Origin: JAYRWN01 sp041917975
GTDB taxonomy: Bacteria; Bacteroidota; Bacteroidia; Chitinophagales; Saprospiraceae
Assembly: GCA_041917975.1 (NCBI GenBank)
Contig: JAYRWN010000467.1
Coordinates: 1-11,880 of the forward strand
Length of the DNA: 11,880 nucleotides
Direction of reading: 5' to 3'
The translations under genes were made by a program, and so were the position numbers. Each line of letters opens with the position of its first letter. The first letter of the stretch is position 1. This document shows, piece by piece, positions 1 to 7,366 of this stretch. Under the pieces are notes generated by a model. The model saw nothing but the letters and a program-made list of their open reading frames with translations, searched no databases and had not been told where the DNA came from.

Positions 1-360
1 AACCAGTGAACAATTAAGCTGTACATTAAAACAATTGGAACAACTCCAGGAGATACCGCTTTTCCCTGATTGCCAGATGGTGGCATTATAGGCCCCAGTA
101 TCGGCATTAGTTGGGATACTCAAGGTCCCATTAAAGATAGTCGCATCGGCAGCTAAACCGTTGATATCTATTTGAGCAGTATCCTTACTGATGCGGGCCA
201 AGGTGGTGGTGTTAACAATAAACGCCGTGTTAACGCCTGAGATGGTGACTGTAAATGTTGTACCCCGTTTGCCACTATTAGGGGATAAAGTTATAGGATC
301 TTGACCTGTTAAGGAAACTCCAAAACTTAAGAATAACAAAAATAGAAAGCAGAATCTCAT
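1..360 (-). CDS. Secreted protein, N-terminal part (runs off left edge)
   Basis: An open frame of 120 codons runs without a stop from an ATG at 360 to the window edge at 1, so the C-terminus is missing. The product begins with a clear signal peptide: a short MRFC start, a hydrophobic core of Phe and Leu to about residue 17, and a likely cleavage site after the TGQ at residues 18-20, just before DPITLSP. The following residues alternate in a beta-strand manner (SPNSGKRGTTFTVTISG), which resembles the opening strand of an IPT/TIG-like Ig fold. A Cys pair (WSCSNC) lies near the window edge. A perfect TAnnTTTG -7 element lies 22 bases upstream of the ATG. It follows the metalloprotease gene on the same strand with a 79-base gap and probably has its own promoter. 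By analogy with such proteins in Bacteroidota it may be a long T9SS-exported surface protein, but the sorting domain would be outside the window. Function unknown. Confidence 0.8.
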   Translation of the reverse strand, partial: MRFCFLFLLFLSFGVSLTGQDPITLSPNSGKRGTTFTVTISGVNTAFIVNTTTLARISKDTAQIDINGLAADATIFNGTLSIPTNADTGAYNATIWQSGKSGISWSCSNCFNVQLNCSLV

Positions 361-381
361 GGCTTAGATGTTTTATGCTCA

Positions 382-389
382 CAAATATA
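382..389 (-). promoter_or_regulatory. Bacteroidota -7 element (TATATTTG) for the secreted protein
   Basis: The minus strand reads TATATTTG, a perfect match to the Bacteroidota -7 consensus TAnnTTTG, 22 bases upstream of the ATG at 360. I see no clear TTG at the expected -33 spacing, so support rests on the -7 element and its position. Confidence 0.45.
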
Positions 390-439
390 AGCACTTAAAC
401 ATGAAAAAAACCATTCATATAAAATCTTAACATCACCTG

Positions 440-3400
440 TTATGGTAACAAAACCACTTTCTTTGAGCCGGACCTATTCCCATCCCGGATCGTCAGCACA
501 TAAACTCCCCGTGGCAGGAGGGGTGAAATGTTTAAGCACATGACCCCATTTTGGTCTGATACAAGTTGGTCGTTCCACCATTGGCGCCCGGTTACATCCG
601 CTAAACTGATCGTATAATGATGGCTACCAGTTATTGCATCGGTCTCTAAACGCAGGAGGATAAAGCGTGTTGCCGGATTCGGAGTAATCGTAAATAATAA
701 TGTCGAAGCCGTCAACACAGAAGTTTCTTTTTCAATAATAATTAGAAAAGTTTGTGGGATGACCCACCCCCCTTGACCATCCTCGGCCAGGAAGTCAAAT
801 TGGTCAGGTACCGTATCTAACTGAAACGGCCGGTAAGTCACACGTGCGGCATCTATATCCGCTTGACTAAATTGGCCACCAGCTTGTAATAACCGCCCTT
901 GAAAGATTAATTCACCTTTGAGTGGAGCCGAAAGGAGGGTATAAATCAATTGCTCTGGTTTGGTATCAGGATCGGTAAGATGGAGAACATCTGCCGTCAA
1001 GGAAGTCTGGCTATTTACCCTGGCTACCAGTGGTAAATTTTTATCCAAAACGGGAGCATTAGTTGCGGCTTGGGTACACAATTCCAGAGACCAGGCCTGA
1101 ATGGTGCCGGCATTACTGGACTTATCAGTTATGCGCAAAGCCCATCGGCCTTTGGACGGCTGACCATTCAATTTGGAGAGAGGTTGATCCGGTTTATAAA
1201 TTTTTTGGTCAGTCAAGGGGCACTTGGACAAAACCTGCGCCTGATCATCGAAGCCCAGATGATAATTGCTTAGGTTGGTGCATTTTTCTTTTAATAATAT
1301 GGTCTGACTATCCAAAGGCGTGCGCAAAGCGATCGTAACATTGCCCATAAACTCGTGAAAGCCATGCACTTTTGGCAAATTTACCTCCGACACCATATAA
1401 TTATCCTCGATCAGTATACCCGATTCAAAAGGAGGAACCCCGAATGCCGGAGTATCCGTGGCCGTAAAAGTTTTACAATTTTTTAATTCTGTTTGAAAGA
1501 CCTTTATGGGAGACCATGATCCACTCCGGCAATCATTGAGAGCCTTCACTCGCCAATAGTAAATGGTTTTGGCTTCCAAAGGAGCGCTATTGTTGAACAC
1601 AGGATTGGTCACTGTTGTATCCAACACCAGGATTGCAAAGGAAGGATTTCGACTGATTTGTATTTGATACCTGGTGGCATCTGGCAAAGCGGCCCACTCA
1701 AAAGATAAAAATGAAAAAAGTCCACGGGCACCTGAAGGAGGCGTGCTGGTGATCAATGGACTTAAAACAGATGAGGTTGTTTTGATGGGTAAATCAAAAT
1801 ATAAAGTATCCACCAGGTTAATCACCCGCAGTTTAGCATTAATGAATTGGCTAGTCAATGTTTGGTCTACTCTGACCGTCAGGGGAATGTGATCAGTAGC
1901 TACCGGACCAATGATCAACTCAACACCTGGAGGCGATTCGAGCAGTTCCACTCTAAGTTCTTCCGGTTTTATCCCAATAAATAATAATTTGATGGTGGAA
2001 TCACCAGGAGTACAGAGGGTCAGGGAGTTTGGTATTAAAGCCAATGAAGTCGCTGTGGAAACAGGAAGAATCACCCCATTGCGATCACTAAGATCAAAAA
2101 AAACGTTACCGGCCGCTTCGACGATAACCCGCGCAACTTGAGAAATGATGTTAGGGATAAATACGTATTCAGAACCATCGTTGGCCGTATTCCAAGCCAG
2201 GGTATCCGTCCAGGTAAATCCACCATCTACAGACAAATAAATGTTTACCAGCTGACACTGCACCAAGCGATTATCCGTGTTGGCCACAGCCCACCGGATA
2301 AGCTGATAACTTCCACCATAAAGCGTATCCCGGTTGTCGGGAAAAAGCACCTTAAAAGGGCCGGAAGTAGTATCTACCTTAAAATTAATTTCATCCCAGG
2401 CAAAACTGCCTCCCTGGGGATGATTATCTCGGACGGTAAAACGAAAACCCAGATTGCGGGCATAAGCAGGTAAAACTTCAGTGTTCCGGATGCGGTTGGT
2501 TAATAAATCCGTAGTGTTTGGGAGGATTCGGATCGGTTGTAAAGAAGGTGGCAATGAGCGAAAACTAGGCGCATCACCTATCGGAGAGCCTAAAGTACTT
2601 GGTGGGCCAAGGTTATATTGTTCCCAGCAATACGTCAAGGAGTCGCCATCCGCATCAACACCTTGCCCTTCCAGTTTTATTGGCGTGCCGCGAGGGATGT
2701 GCGTGGATCTTTTATTCGGGATGACCGCCATGGGCATGATACTGTTGAGTGGGGTAATATCGGCACACCGGCTGCCGGCACTTATTTTAAAATTGTTAAT
2801 CTGTTGCAGGGACGCATGATGAAAATAGGGGTCATTGCGGTCCTGGACATAATTAGGTCCACAGTCACTCGCACCGGCATAACACATGATGGTACTTCCG
2901 CTGCCCGGTTCAAAAGCAGTTCCTGAGCTCTCATTTTCGCCATCGCATAAATTAAAGGTATGCGACGCGCCAAACTGATGACCTAATTCATGGGCAACGA
3001 TCAAATAGAACAAGGAGCCATTATAAATGCCAAAAGTACTGGAAGCTCCACTGGATTTATTAGCGCCACATACCGCTCCCAAAAAAGCTTGCCCTCCGGC
3101 ATTGGTTCCAAATACGTGGCCAACATCAAATTGACTAAAAGGGATACGGGACTGGGTGGCAGTAATATTTTCTTCCAACAAGGCGCTGGTATTACCATTG
3201 GTATAGGGATCCGTTGCACCGTCTTTAAAAAATAAAGTGTCCGTGTTTTCAGCCAGCACCAGTTTAATAGCCAGATCACGAGTCATCACTGCGTTGACTT
3301 GGGCAATGACTTTAACCACATTTTCCATCACCAGTTCATCTGAGTTCCCATTAGCCCGGTAATATTCTCCGGTTGTAGCGACTGCTATAACATATTGATA

Positions 3401-3913
3401 GTGGTTTACTTTATTCTCCCGTAATTGCAAGGGCTGTCTTAAATCGGCCCATGATAAGGCCTCATCCCCTTTATTCCGGCAGGAATAAAAAGAGGTGTCT
3501 GCAGAGGCCCAGGCGGACAACTGCGCCAAGCGGTGAAGCCCGTGCTTATCCGGCTCCAACAACCAATGACCTTCAGCATGCGCGTACAAAGCAAATATCC
3601 CTGAAGGTCCGGAAACCAAACTGATGTTAAAATTATCCAACTGGGTCTGCCAGGTACGAATGCCCGGGTATTTATTTTGCAGGCCTGGTGGAATGAGATG
3701 ATCGGGGCGCAGTGTTACAGTTTGCCACCCTCTCCCGGGTATGGGCAACTCAACACTTTTTGCCATTCCTGAAGATAATGTGGCCGATAAATTTTCCTCC
3801 AGCTGCCAGTAATTTCTTTGATCCTGGGGTAATAAGGGATTTTCCTGACTAAAAATAGTCATAAAAGCTCCCAGAGTACATATTATAATTGCCCAGATCC
3901 GATACGCAGCCAT
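440..3913 (-). CDS. Secreted reprolysin-like zinc metalloprotease with P-domain and T9SS sorting domain
   Basis: This is a large secreted zinc peptidase, predicted to be exported to the cell surface or medium by the type IX system. I chose the ATG at 3913 (1157 aa); an in-frame TTG three codons upstream (3922) is a less likely start. Order by residue: signal peptide 1-23 ending IFSQ; propeptide to about 165 with a lone Cys near 145 that could act as a cysteine switch; catalytic domain about 170-385 with zinc motif HELGHQFGASH at 308-318 (HExxHxxGxxH) and a Met-turn STIMCYAG around 343; Ig-like regions about 385-715; an FN3-like domain about 718-807; a proprotein-convertase P-domain about 815-947 (GRWALRITD...AWSLELC); a CSPG/cadherin-like repeat about 955-1062; and a C-terminal Por/T9SS type A sorting domain about 1073-1157 (FTITPNP ... 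GVYVLTI ... KKVVLLP). The catalytic residues look intact. It lies 78 bases downstream of metK. Substrate unknown. Confidence 0.93.
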   Translation of the reverse strand: MAAYRIWAIIICTLGAFMTIFSQENPLLPQDQRNYWQLEENLSATLSSGMAKSVELPIPGRGWQTVTLRPDHLIPPGLQNKYPGIRTWQTQLDNFNISLVSGPSGIFALYAHAEGHWLLEPDKHGLHRLAQLSAWASADTSFYSCRNKGDEALSWADLRQPLQLRENKVNHYQYVIAVATTGEYYRANGNSDELVMENVVKVIAQVNAVMTRDLAIKLVLAENTDTLFFKDGATDPYTNGNTSALLEENITATQSRIPFSQFDVGHVFGTNAGGQAFLGAVCGANKSSGASSTFGIYNGSLFYLIVAHELGHQFGASHTFNLCDGENESSGTAFEPGSGSTIMCYAGASDCGPNYVQDRNDPYFHHASLQQINNFKISAGSRCADITPLNSIMPMAVIPNKRSTHIPRGTPIKLEGQGVDADGDSLTYCWEQYNLGPPSTLGSPIGDAPSFRSLPPSLQPIRILPNTTDLLTNRIRNTEVLPAYARNLGFRFTVRDNHPQGGSFAWDEINFKVDTTSGPFKVLFPDNRDTLYGGSYQLIRWAVANTDNRLVQCQLVNIYLSVDGGFTWTDTLAWNTANDGSEYVFIPNIISQVARVIVEAAGNVFFDLSDRNGVILPVSTATSLALIPNSLTLCTPGDSTIKLLFIGIKPEELRVELLESPPGVELIIGPVATDHIPLTVRVDQTLTSQFINAKLRVINLVDTLYFDLPIKTTSSVLSPLITSTPPSGARGLFSFLSFEWAALPDATRYQIQISRNPSFAILVLDTTVTNPVFNNSAPLEAKTIYYWRVKALNDCRSGSWSPIKVFQTELKNCKTFTATDTPAFGVPPFESGILIEDNYMVSEVNLPKVHGFHEFMGNVTIALRTPLDSQTILLKEKCTNLSNYHLGFDDQAQVLSKCPLTDQKIYKPDQPLSKLNGQPSKGRWALRITDKSSNAGTIQAWSLELCTQAATNAPVLDKNLPLVARVNSQTSLTADVLHLTDPDTKPEQLIYTLLSAPLKGELIFQGRLLQAGGQFSQADIDAARVTYRPFQLDTVPDQFDFLAEDGQGGWVIPQTFLIIIEKETSVLTASTLLFTITPNPATRFILLRLETDAITGSHHYTISLADVTGRQWWNDQLVSDQNGVMCLNISPLLPRGVYVLTIRDGNRSGSKKVVLLP

Positions 3914-3991
3914 AACCAACAAAATAAAATAAGTTCAGGGAATCAAAACGGGAACAACCGGGCAGATGTTACTTTTTGTCAAACTTATCCG

Positions 3992-5248
3992 TCAGCTCAG
4001 TTTAAAAGCTGACTTTATTTGTTCCACCAAGTCCAGTTTTTCCCAGGTGAACGTTTCCACGTCTTTGGTAACAGTTTTACCATTCAATCCGATGGTAACT
4101 GTTTTTTTACCAACTTCCCGACCCATATGACCATAAGCAGCTGTTTCCGCAAAAATTGGATTGCGTAACCCATACCTTTTTATGATCGCAGCTGGACGTA
4201 AATCCAACAATTTCGACAATTTGCGTGCTATTTCTCCATCCGTCAGTTTTACTTTCGCCGTGCCATGGGTATTCACAAATAATCCAACCGGTTCAGCCAC
4301 ACCGATGGCATACGCTACTTGCACCAGGCACTGATCTGCCAACCCTGCAGCGACCATATTTTTTGCCAAGTGTCGCATGGCATAAGCCGCTGAACGGTCT
4401 ACTTTGCTGGAGTCTTTCCCGGAAAAAGCACCACCACCATGCGCGCCTTTGCCACCATACGTGTCTACAATTATTTTCCTGCCGGTCAGCCCAGTGTCAC
4501 CATGAGGCCCACCGATCACAAATTTGCCGGTAGGGTTGACGAACAATTTGTATTTTGAAACAAAGAGCTTTTTATTACGTGCCGATAATTTCCTGATCAC
4601 CCGGGGTAAAAGAATAGTTTCTACATCCTGACGGATAGTTTTGAGCATTTTTTTCTCCTGATCAAAATCATCATGTTGCGTCGATAGTACAATGGTATCC
4701 ACCCGCAGTGGTACATGATCATCGGTATATTCGATGGTTACTTGTGATTTGGCATCAGGGCGAAGGTACTTCATTTGTTTGCCTTGTTTTCGTATGGCCG
4801 CTAATTCTATAAGAATACGATGCGATAACTCCAGAGGCAGGGGCATATAGTTTTGCGTCTCGTTCGTAGCATAACCGAACATCATACCCTGGTCACCGGC
4901 ACCCATATTCATTTCATCTTTGCCAACATCCACACCCATGGCAATGTCGGGTGACTGCTCATGAATGGTAGAAATGACCCCACAGGCTTCGGCATCAAAT
5001 TGGTACTCGGACTTTGTATAACCGATCCGCTTGATGGTATTGCGCACCACATTCTGAATATCTACGTAAGCTTTAGAGCGCACTTCTCCGGATACAACGG
5101 CCAGTCCGGTAGTTACCAGCGTCTCACAGGCTACTTTTGAATCCGGGTCCTGGCTTAAAAAAGCATCCAGAATAGAATCAGATATCTGATCGGCTATTTT
5201 ATCCGGATGTCCTTCGGACACCGATTCGGAAGTAAATAAATAAGACAT
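3992..5248 (-). CDS. metK: S-adenosylmethionine synthetase (methionine adenosyltransferase)
   Basis: This cytoplasmic enzyme makes S-adenosylmethionine from ATP and methionine, releasing phosphate and diphosphate; SAM is the main methyl donor. The 418-residue product starts MSYLFTSESVSEGHPDK, carrying the GHPDK active-site motif at 13-17. The ATP-binding hexapeptide GAGDQG is at 116-121 and the glycine-rich phosphate loop GGGAFSGKD at 271-279. The length is above the ~384 residues of the E. coli enzyme but fits what I recall of the longer Bacteroidota form. No key residue is missing. A TATTTTTG -7 element lies 41 bases upstream, and an 8-bp-arm inverted repeat lies further upstream in the region shared with the divergent lipoprotein gene. 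I see no SAM riboswitch in the short leader. A short hairpin (GTCAGCT/AGCTGAC, 3991-4013) overlaps the stop codon but has no T-run after it. Confidence 0.98.
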   Translation of the reverse strand: MSYLFTSESVSEGHPDKIADQISDSILDAFLSQDPDSKVACETLVTTGLAVVSGEVRSKAYVDIQNVVRNTIKRIGYTKSEYQFDAEACGVISTIHEQSPDIAMGVDVGKDEMNMGAGDQGMMFGYATNETQNYMPLPLELSHRILIELAAIRKQGKQMKYLRPDAKSQVTIEYTDDHVPLRVDTIVLSTQHDDFDQEKKMLKTIRQDVETILLPRVIRKLSARNKKLFVSKYKLFVNPTGKFVIGGPHGDTGLTGRKIIVDTYGGKGAHGGGAFSGKDSSKVDRSAAYAMRHLAKNMVAAGLADQCLVQVAYAIGVAEPVGLFVNTHGTAKVKLTDGEIARKLSKLLDLRPAAIIKRYGLRNPIFAETAAYGHMGREVGKKTVTIGLNGKTVTKDVETFTWEKLDLVEQIKSAFKLS

Positions 5249-5288
5249 ACAATCGATTTAAATGATGTGTGGATTTAATCTGACGGCA

Positions 5289-5296
5289 CAAAAATA
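5289..5296 (-). promoter_or_regulatory. Bacteroidota -7 element (TATTTTTG) for metK
   Basis: The minus strand reads TATTTTTG, a perfect TAnnTTTG, 41 bases upstream of the metK ATG. No clear TTG is present at the -33 spacing, so this is a -7 match supported mainly by position. Confidence 0.45.
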
Positions 5297-5331
5297 ACAT
5301 AGTTTGCTAATTCCCGACTCATGGATAAAAT

Positions 5332-5359
5332 TTTAACCCTTTTAATAATCGGGGTTAAA
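5332..5359. repeat. Inverted repeat TTTAACCC / GGGTTAAA in the metK divergent region
   Basis: TTTAACCC at 5332-5339 and GGGTTAAA at 5352-5359 are perfect 8-bp complements separated by 12 bases; the centres are 20 bases apart, about two helical turns. It lies 36 bases upstream of the metK -7 element and 33 bases before the divergent lipoprotein ATG. That suits an operator for a dimeric regulator or a small RNA hairpin in the lipoprotein leader. It lacks a following T-run in either direction, so it is not a terminator. Confidence 0.45.
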
Positions 5360-5392
5360 TGATACCTTCATCATAACAAACAATGTATATTA

Positions 5393-6112
5393 ATGAATCA
5401 AAAAACCAATGTAATTCTCTTCTTGGTTTTCTACTTGTTCAGCAGCTGTGCTATGGTCAAAGACCTGCCCCAATATCATTTTGCCGATGGGCTCTATCGC
5501 ACCAGCTCTTTGGGCGCTAAAAAAGAACTTGTTTATGTGGATAATGCTGAAGACACCATATTAATTTACCCAGCCATCAAAACCGAAGGAAAATATTATC
5601 CTGACCTGGAGTCCGGTTTGGTACTGGTATTCCCACAACAGGAGGTTGGCTCCCCGGTGGCCCGCTATCGTTTTCATTACCCTAGTTTGGACCTGGATGT
5701 ATTCACCATTCCCGTTATTTACCGCTCGGCGGTAGCCGCCGTGCCACATCAATTGAGCAGCAATTTGAATGGTCAGGTGTTTTTTGGTTATCGCCTGGAT
5801 CGCTACGTCATGCATTACGACCCCGACCCAATGCAATTCATGAAGCGGTCTGTTACCCATTATGGCACTTCGGTAGGCCTGTTTACCGGTATAGGTTCTA
5901 CGGTTATGAACTCAACGGTGACCGGAGACCGTATCATCGAAGAATATGACGGCATGATCTGGTCTAAAGGTTTGGCTGCCATCGTAGGCATTGAAAGTTA
6001 TTCGGTGGGTTTAGCCGTAGGATTCGACCACTTGCTGGATCGGAACCGCCGTTTATGGCTCTTTCAGGGCAAGCCGTGGCTGGGTCTGACGTTGGGCTTA
6101 AGTATCAATTAA
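5393..6112 (+). CDS. Predicted lipoprotein of unknown function
   Basis: This is the only plus-strand gene in the window and is transcribed away from metK. The 239-residue product begins with a lipoprotein signal peptide: MNQK, a hydrophobic stretch at 7-16, and a lipobox-like FSSC with the lipid-modified Cys at 19. The residues after Cys19 (AMVKD) do not resemble the acidic surface-export signal of Bacteroidota lipoproteins, so it is more likely periplasm-facing. The mature part has many alternating hydrophobic/polar stretches (FTIPVIYRS, GQVFFGYRL, GLAAIVGIESYSVGLAVGFD, a final WLGLTLGLSIN), suggesting a beta-rich, possibly membrane-associated fold. I do not recognise the family. No tRNA-like or terminator structure follows the stop codon at once; a weak 6-bp inverted pair (AGCGGA 6120-6125, TCCGCT 6159-6164) lies downstream. 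The role is unknown and the shared upstream region with metK does not prove a link. Confidence 0.85.
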   Translation: MNQKTNVILFLVFYLFSSCAMVKDLPQYHFADGLYRTSSLGAKKELVYVDNAEDTILIYPAIKTEGKYYPDLESGLVLVFPQQEVGSPVARYRFHYPSLDLDVFTIPVIYRSAVAAVPHQLSSNLNGQVFFGYRLDRYVMHYDPDPMQFMKRSVTHYGTSVGLFTGIGSTVMNSTVTGDRIIEEYDGMIWSKGLAAIVGIESYSVGLAVGFDHLLDRNRRLWLFQGKPWLGLTLGLSIN

Positions 6113-6343
6113 AGCGTCTAGCGGATTGTGCTAACCTATATGAATCTCGATCTTTGGGTCCGCTGAGCAAAATAGCATGCTACGTTCAAGTTCCACCTCA
6201 CTTAGTGTCAACAGACTTAATATGAATACGCTCCACTTGGACAGGGCAGGCAATCCCGCCTTGAATTCTTAATGCTAATATAAGAAGATCAATATATGAG
6301 TACACTTGAGTTTGAATAGCTGACTATCTGAATACGCGTCAGA
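6113..6343. other. Intergenic gap with no recognised gene
   Basis: This 231-base stretch separates the plus-strand lipoprotein from the convergent minus-strand gene pair. Only very short ORFs occur. It holds a weak inverted pair near its left end (6120-6125/6159-6164) and a 6-bp-stem hairpin ATCTGA/TCAGAT at 6326-6344 that overlaps the stop codon of the minus-strand gene by one base and has no T-run. I see no copy of the nearby tRNA 3' end, which would mark an attachment site, and no recognisable transposon end. It may be remnant DNA or hold the 3' ends of both convergent transcripts. Confidence 0.4.
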
Positions 6344-6640
6344 TTATGCACTTTCTACTAAACATGAATGCTGATCTGCGTAATCATAAATATCTTTAAG
6401 TATATCGTACATTCCGACTTCAGCACACGGACTAACTATTTGTGTATCAACAATTTGATTGTATTCGTTTAGGAAATGGATGTCAATTGACTTATTTAGA
6501 CTTTTTGAAGCCGAAATTATTAAAGAATTGGCCTTATATTTTGTAAAACAACATTGTTGACCGTCATACCTTTCCCACCGAAGCCTACCTTCTTTTGACT
6601 GCTTTAACATATCCCTGGCCGTATCCAATGTTAGTTTCAT
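6344..6640 (-). CDS. Small hypothetical protein, second gene of AT-rich pair
   Basis: A 98-residue soluble protein that I do not recognise. It starts MKLTLDTARDMLKQ, a predicted amphipathic helix, continues with beta-like strands (RLRWERYDG, SLIISASKS, IDIHFLNEYNQIVDT), and ends with a helix (MYDILKDIYDYADQ). There is no signal peptide or membrane segment, and it has four cysteines (a CC pair near 30 and two later). Its ATG overlaps the TGA of the upstream gene (ATGA, 6637-6640), so the two are probably translationally coupled and act together. The composition is AT-rich like its partner. The stop codon touches a short hairpin with no T-run. The alpha-beta-alpha pattern resembles small accessory proteins found beside membrane effectors, but that is only an impression. 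Confidence 0.7.
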   Translation of the reverse strand: MKLTLDTARDMLKQSKEGRLRWERYDGQQCCFTKYKANSLIISASKSLNKSIDIHFLNEYNQIVDTQIVSPCAEVGMYDILKDIYDYADQHSCLVESA

Positions 6641-7173
6641 TTTACTCTATTTTGATTTGTGAAAGGCTTAATTTTTTGCAAGTAGGTTTTAATTTCACTT
6701 AGATCTTTGTAGAATTTAACATGGTTAATTTCCACACTTTCTTTTAATAAATCAACGTGCCACCCCGAAAGTTTCCGAATTTCACTTTCAATTTTACCAC
6801 TTATTTCACCATCTTCTTCAAAACTACAGCACTTTTGACAATCAATCAAATCTTTATTCAATCTATTTAAAAGCACTCGCTTTTCATGCCTCCCACTGTC
6901 TTTAATTTGCTCCAGGTCCTCTATATCCCTTATTGCAGAGTCAATGGATGAAATAAAACCAGATTGATGACTTTCTTTAAGCTGGTTTTTAATCTCAATT
7001 TGAAAAAAAATAGTTAGGCATAGTGCTAATAAGGTAAAATAGGTGCCAATTAGAGAAATCTTATCATTGTCAATTTCTAAGATTTTAAAATTTAAGCAAA
7101 GTGTAACAGTTGTTAGAACAAAAAAGACTATAAAAAAAATAACCTTTCTTTGTTTGGCAAAGAACTCCATCAT
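6637..7173 (-). CDS. Two-TM membrane protein with helical cytoplasmic tail, unknown function
   Basis: A 178-residue protein of no family I can name. It has two hydrophobic segments at about 11-28 (VIFFIVFFVLTTVTLCL) and 39-58 (ISLIGTYFTLLALCLTIFF), joined by a ~10-residue loop, then a charged, mostly helical tail (60-178) that may form coiled coils. A DCQKCC cluster sits at 111-116. A short N-terminus, a short loop and a long tail suggest both ends face the cytoplasm. The start is ATGATG (7173 or 7170), only 13 bases after the tRNA 3' end, so it probably shares the tRNA promoter. The gene is strongly AT-rich: 60-base lines at 6661-6720 and 7081-7140 hold 16 and 12 G+C, against 33 in a metK line (4321-4380). 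This suggests acquired DNA. The layout recalls some putative phage abortive-infection membrane proteins, but I see no diagnostic motif. Confidence 0.75.
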   Translation of the reverse strand: MMEFFAKQRKVIFFIVFFVLTTVTLCLNFKILEIDNDKISLIGTYFTLLALCLTIFFQIEIKNQLKESHQSGFISSIDSAIRDIEDLEQIKDSGRHEKRVLLNRLNKDLIDCQKCCSFEEDGEISGKIESEIRKLSGWHVDLLKESVEINHVKFYKDLSEIKTYLQKIKPFTNQNRVK

Positions 7174-7186
7174 GTGCTTAATTCCG

Positions 7187-7260
7187 TGGGCCCACCTGGG
7201 TTCGAACCAGGGACCTCCTGATTATGAGTCAGATGCTCTAACCGACTGAGCTATGGGCCC
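7187..7260 (-). tRNA. tRNA with CAT anticodon (elongator Met, or Ile2 if lysidine-modified)
   Basis: The minus strand folds as a complete 74-base cloverleaf. The acceptor GGGCCCA pairs perfectly with TGGGCCC, the D-stem GCTC with GAGC, the anticodon stem TCTGA with TCAGG (one T-G pair), and the T-stem CCTGG with CCAGG around TTCGAAC. The anticodon loop CTCATAA gives CAT. The discriminator base is A and the CCA tail is not encoded. The D-loop lacks the features of an initiator, and the 1-72 pair is G-C, so it is not tRNA-fMet. CAT is shared by elongator Met and by Ile2, whose C34 becomes lysidine. The acceptor carries C4-G69 and C5-G68, which are TilS-favouring pairs in E. coli Ile2, so Ile2 is a real possibility. 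It is followed 13 bases later by a same-strand protein gene. Confidence 0.95.
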
Positions 7261-7306
7261 TTCCCAAGTCCGTAAAGACTGGAAATTAATTTTAAGGAAG
7301 CGGGGT

Positions 7307-7337
7307 CAAATATACATATTCTCAGTTATCTCTGCAA
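7307..7337 (-). promoter_or_regulatory. Promoter for the tRNA (TTG-N20-TATATTTG)
   Basis: On the minus strand a TTG (7335-7337) is followed after 20 bases by TATATTTG (7307-7314). Both parts match the Bacteroidota TTG-N19-TAnnTTTG promoter with near-ideal spacing. The -7 element is 46 bases before the tRNA 5' end and lies just after the asnS stop codon. It is the best promoter match in the window and probably drives the tRNA and the two genes after it. Confidence 0.65.
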
Positions 7338-7366
7338 CGGAATAACCGCAAAGTCATGAATAATTC

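Noticed and set aside
1063..3279. Several frames of 60-110 codons on both strands within the metalloprotease gene
   Set aside because: They overlap an intact long coding frame with full domain content and have no start signals or family features of their own.
3991..4013. GTCAGCT/AGCTGAC hairpin at the metK stop codon as a terminator
   Set aside because: The stem is only 7 bp, overlaps the last codons, and no T-run follows on the minus strand.
5249..5392. SAM riboswitch upstream of metK
   Set aside because: The leader from the putative start is too short (about 30-40 bases) and shows no multi-helix structure.
6113..7186. Attachment-site duplication next to the tRNA, indicating an integrated element
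   Set aside because: I looked for a second copy of the tRNA 3' end (the TTCGAACCC-type segment) and saw none; no integrase is in the window.
7043..7249. Plus-strand 68-residue frame ending HLGSNQGPPDYESDALTD
   Set aside because: It is the translation of the complementary strand of the tRNA gene plus the antisense of the membrane protein; the NQGPPDYESDALTD type sequence is a well-known false protein from tRNA genes.
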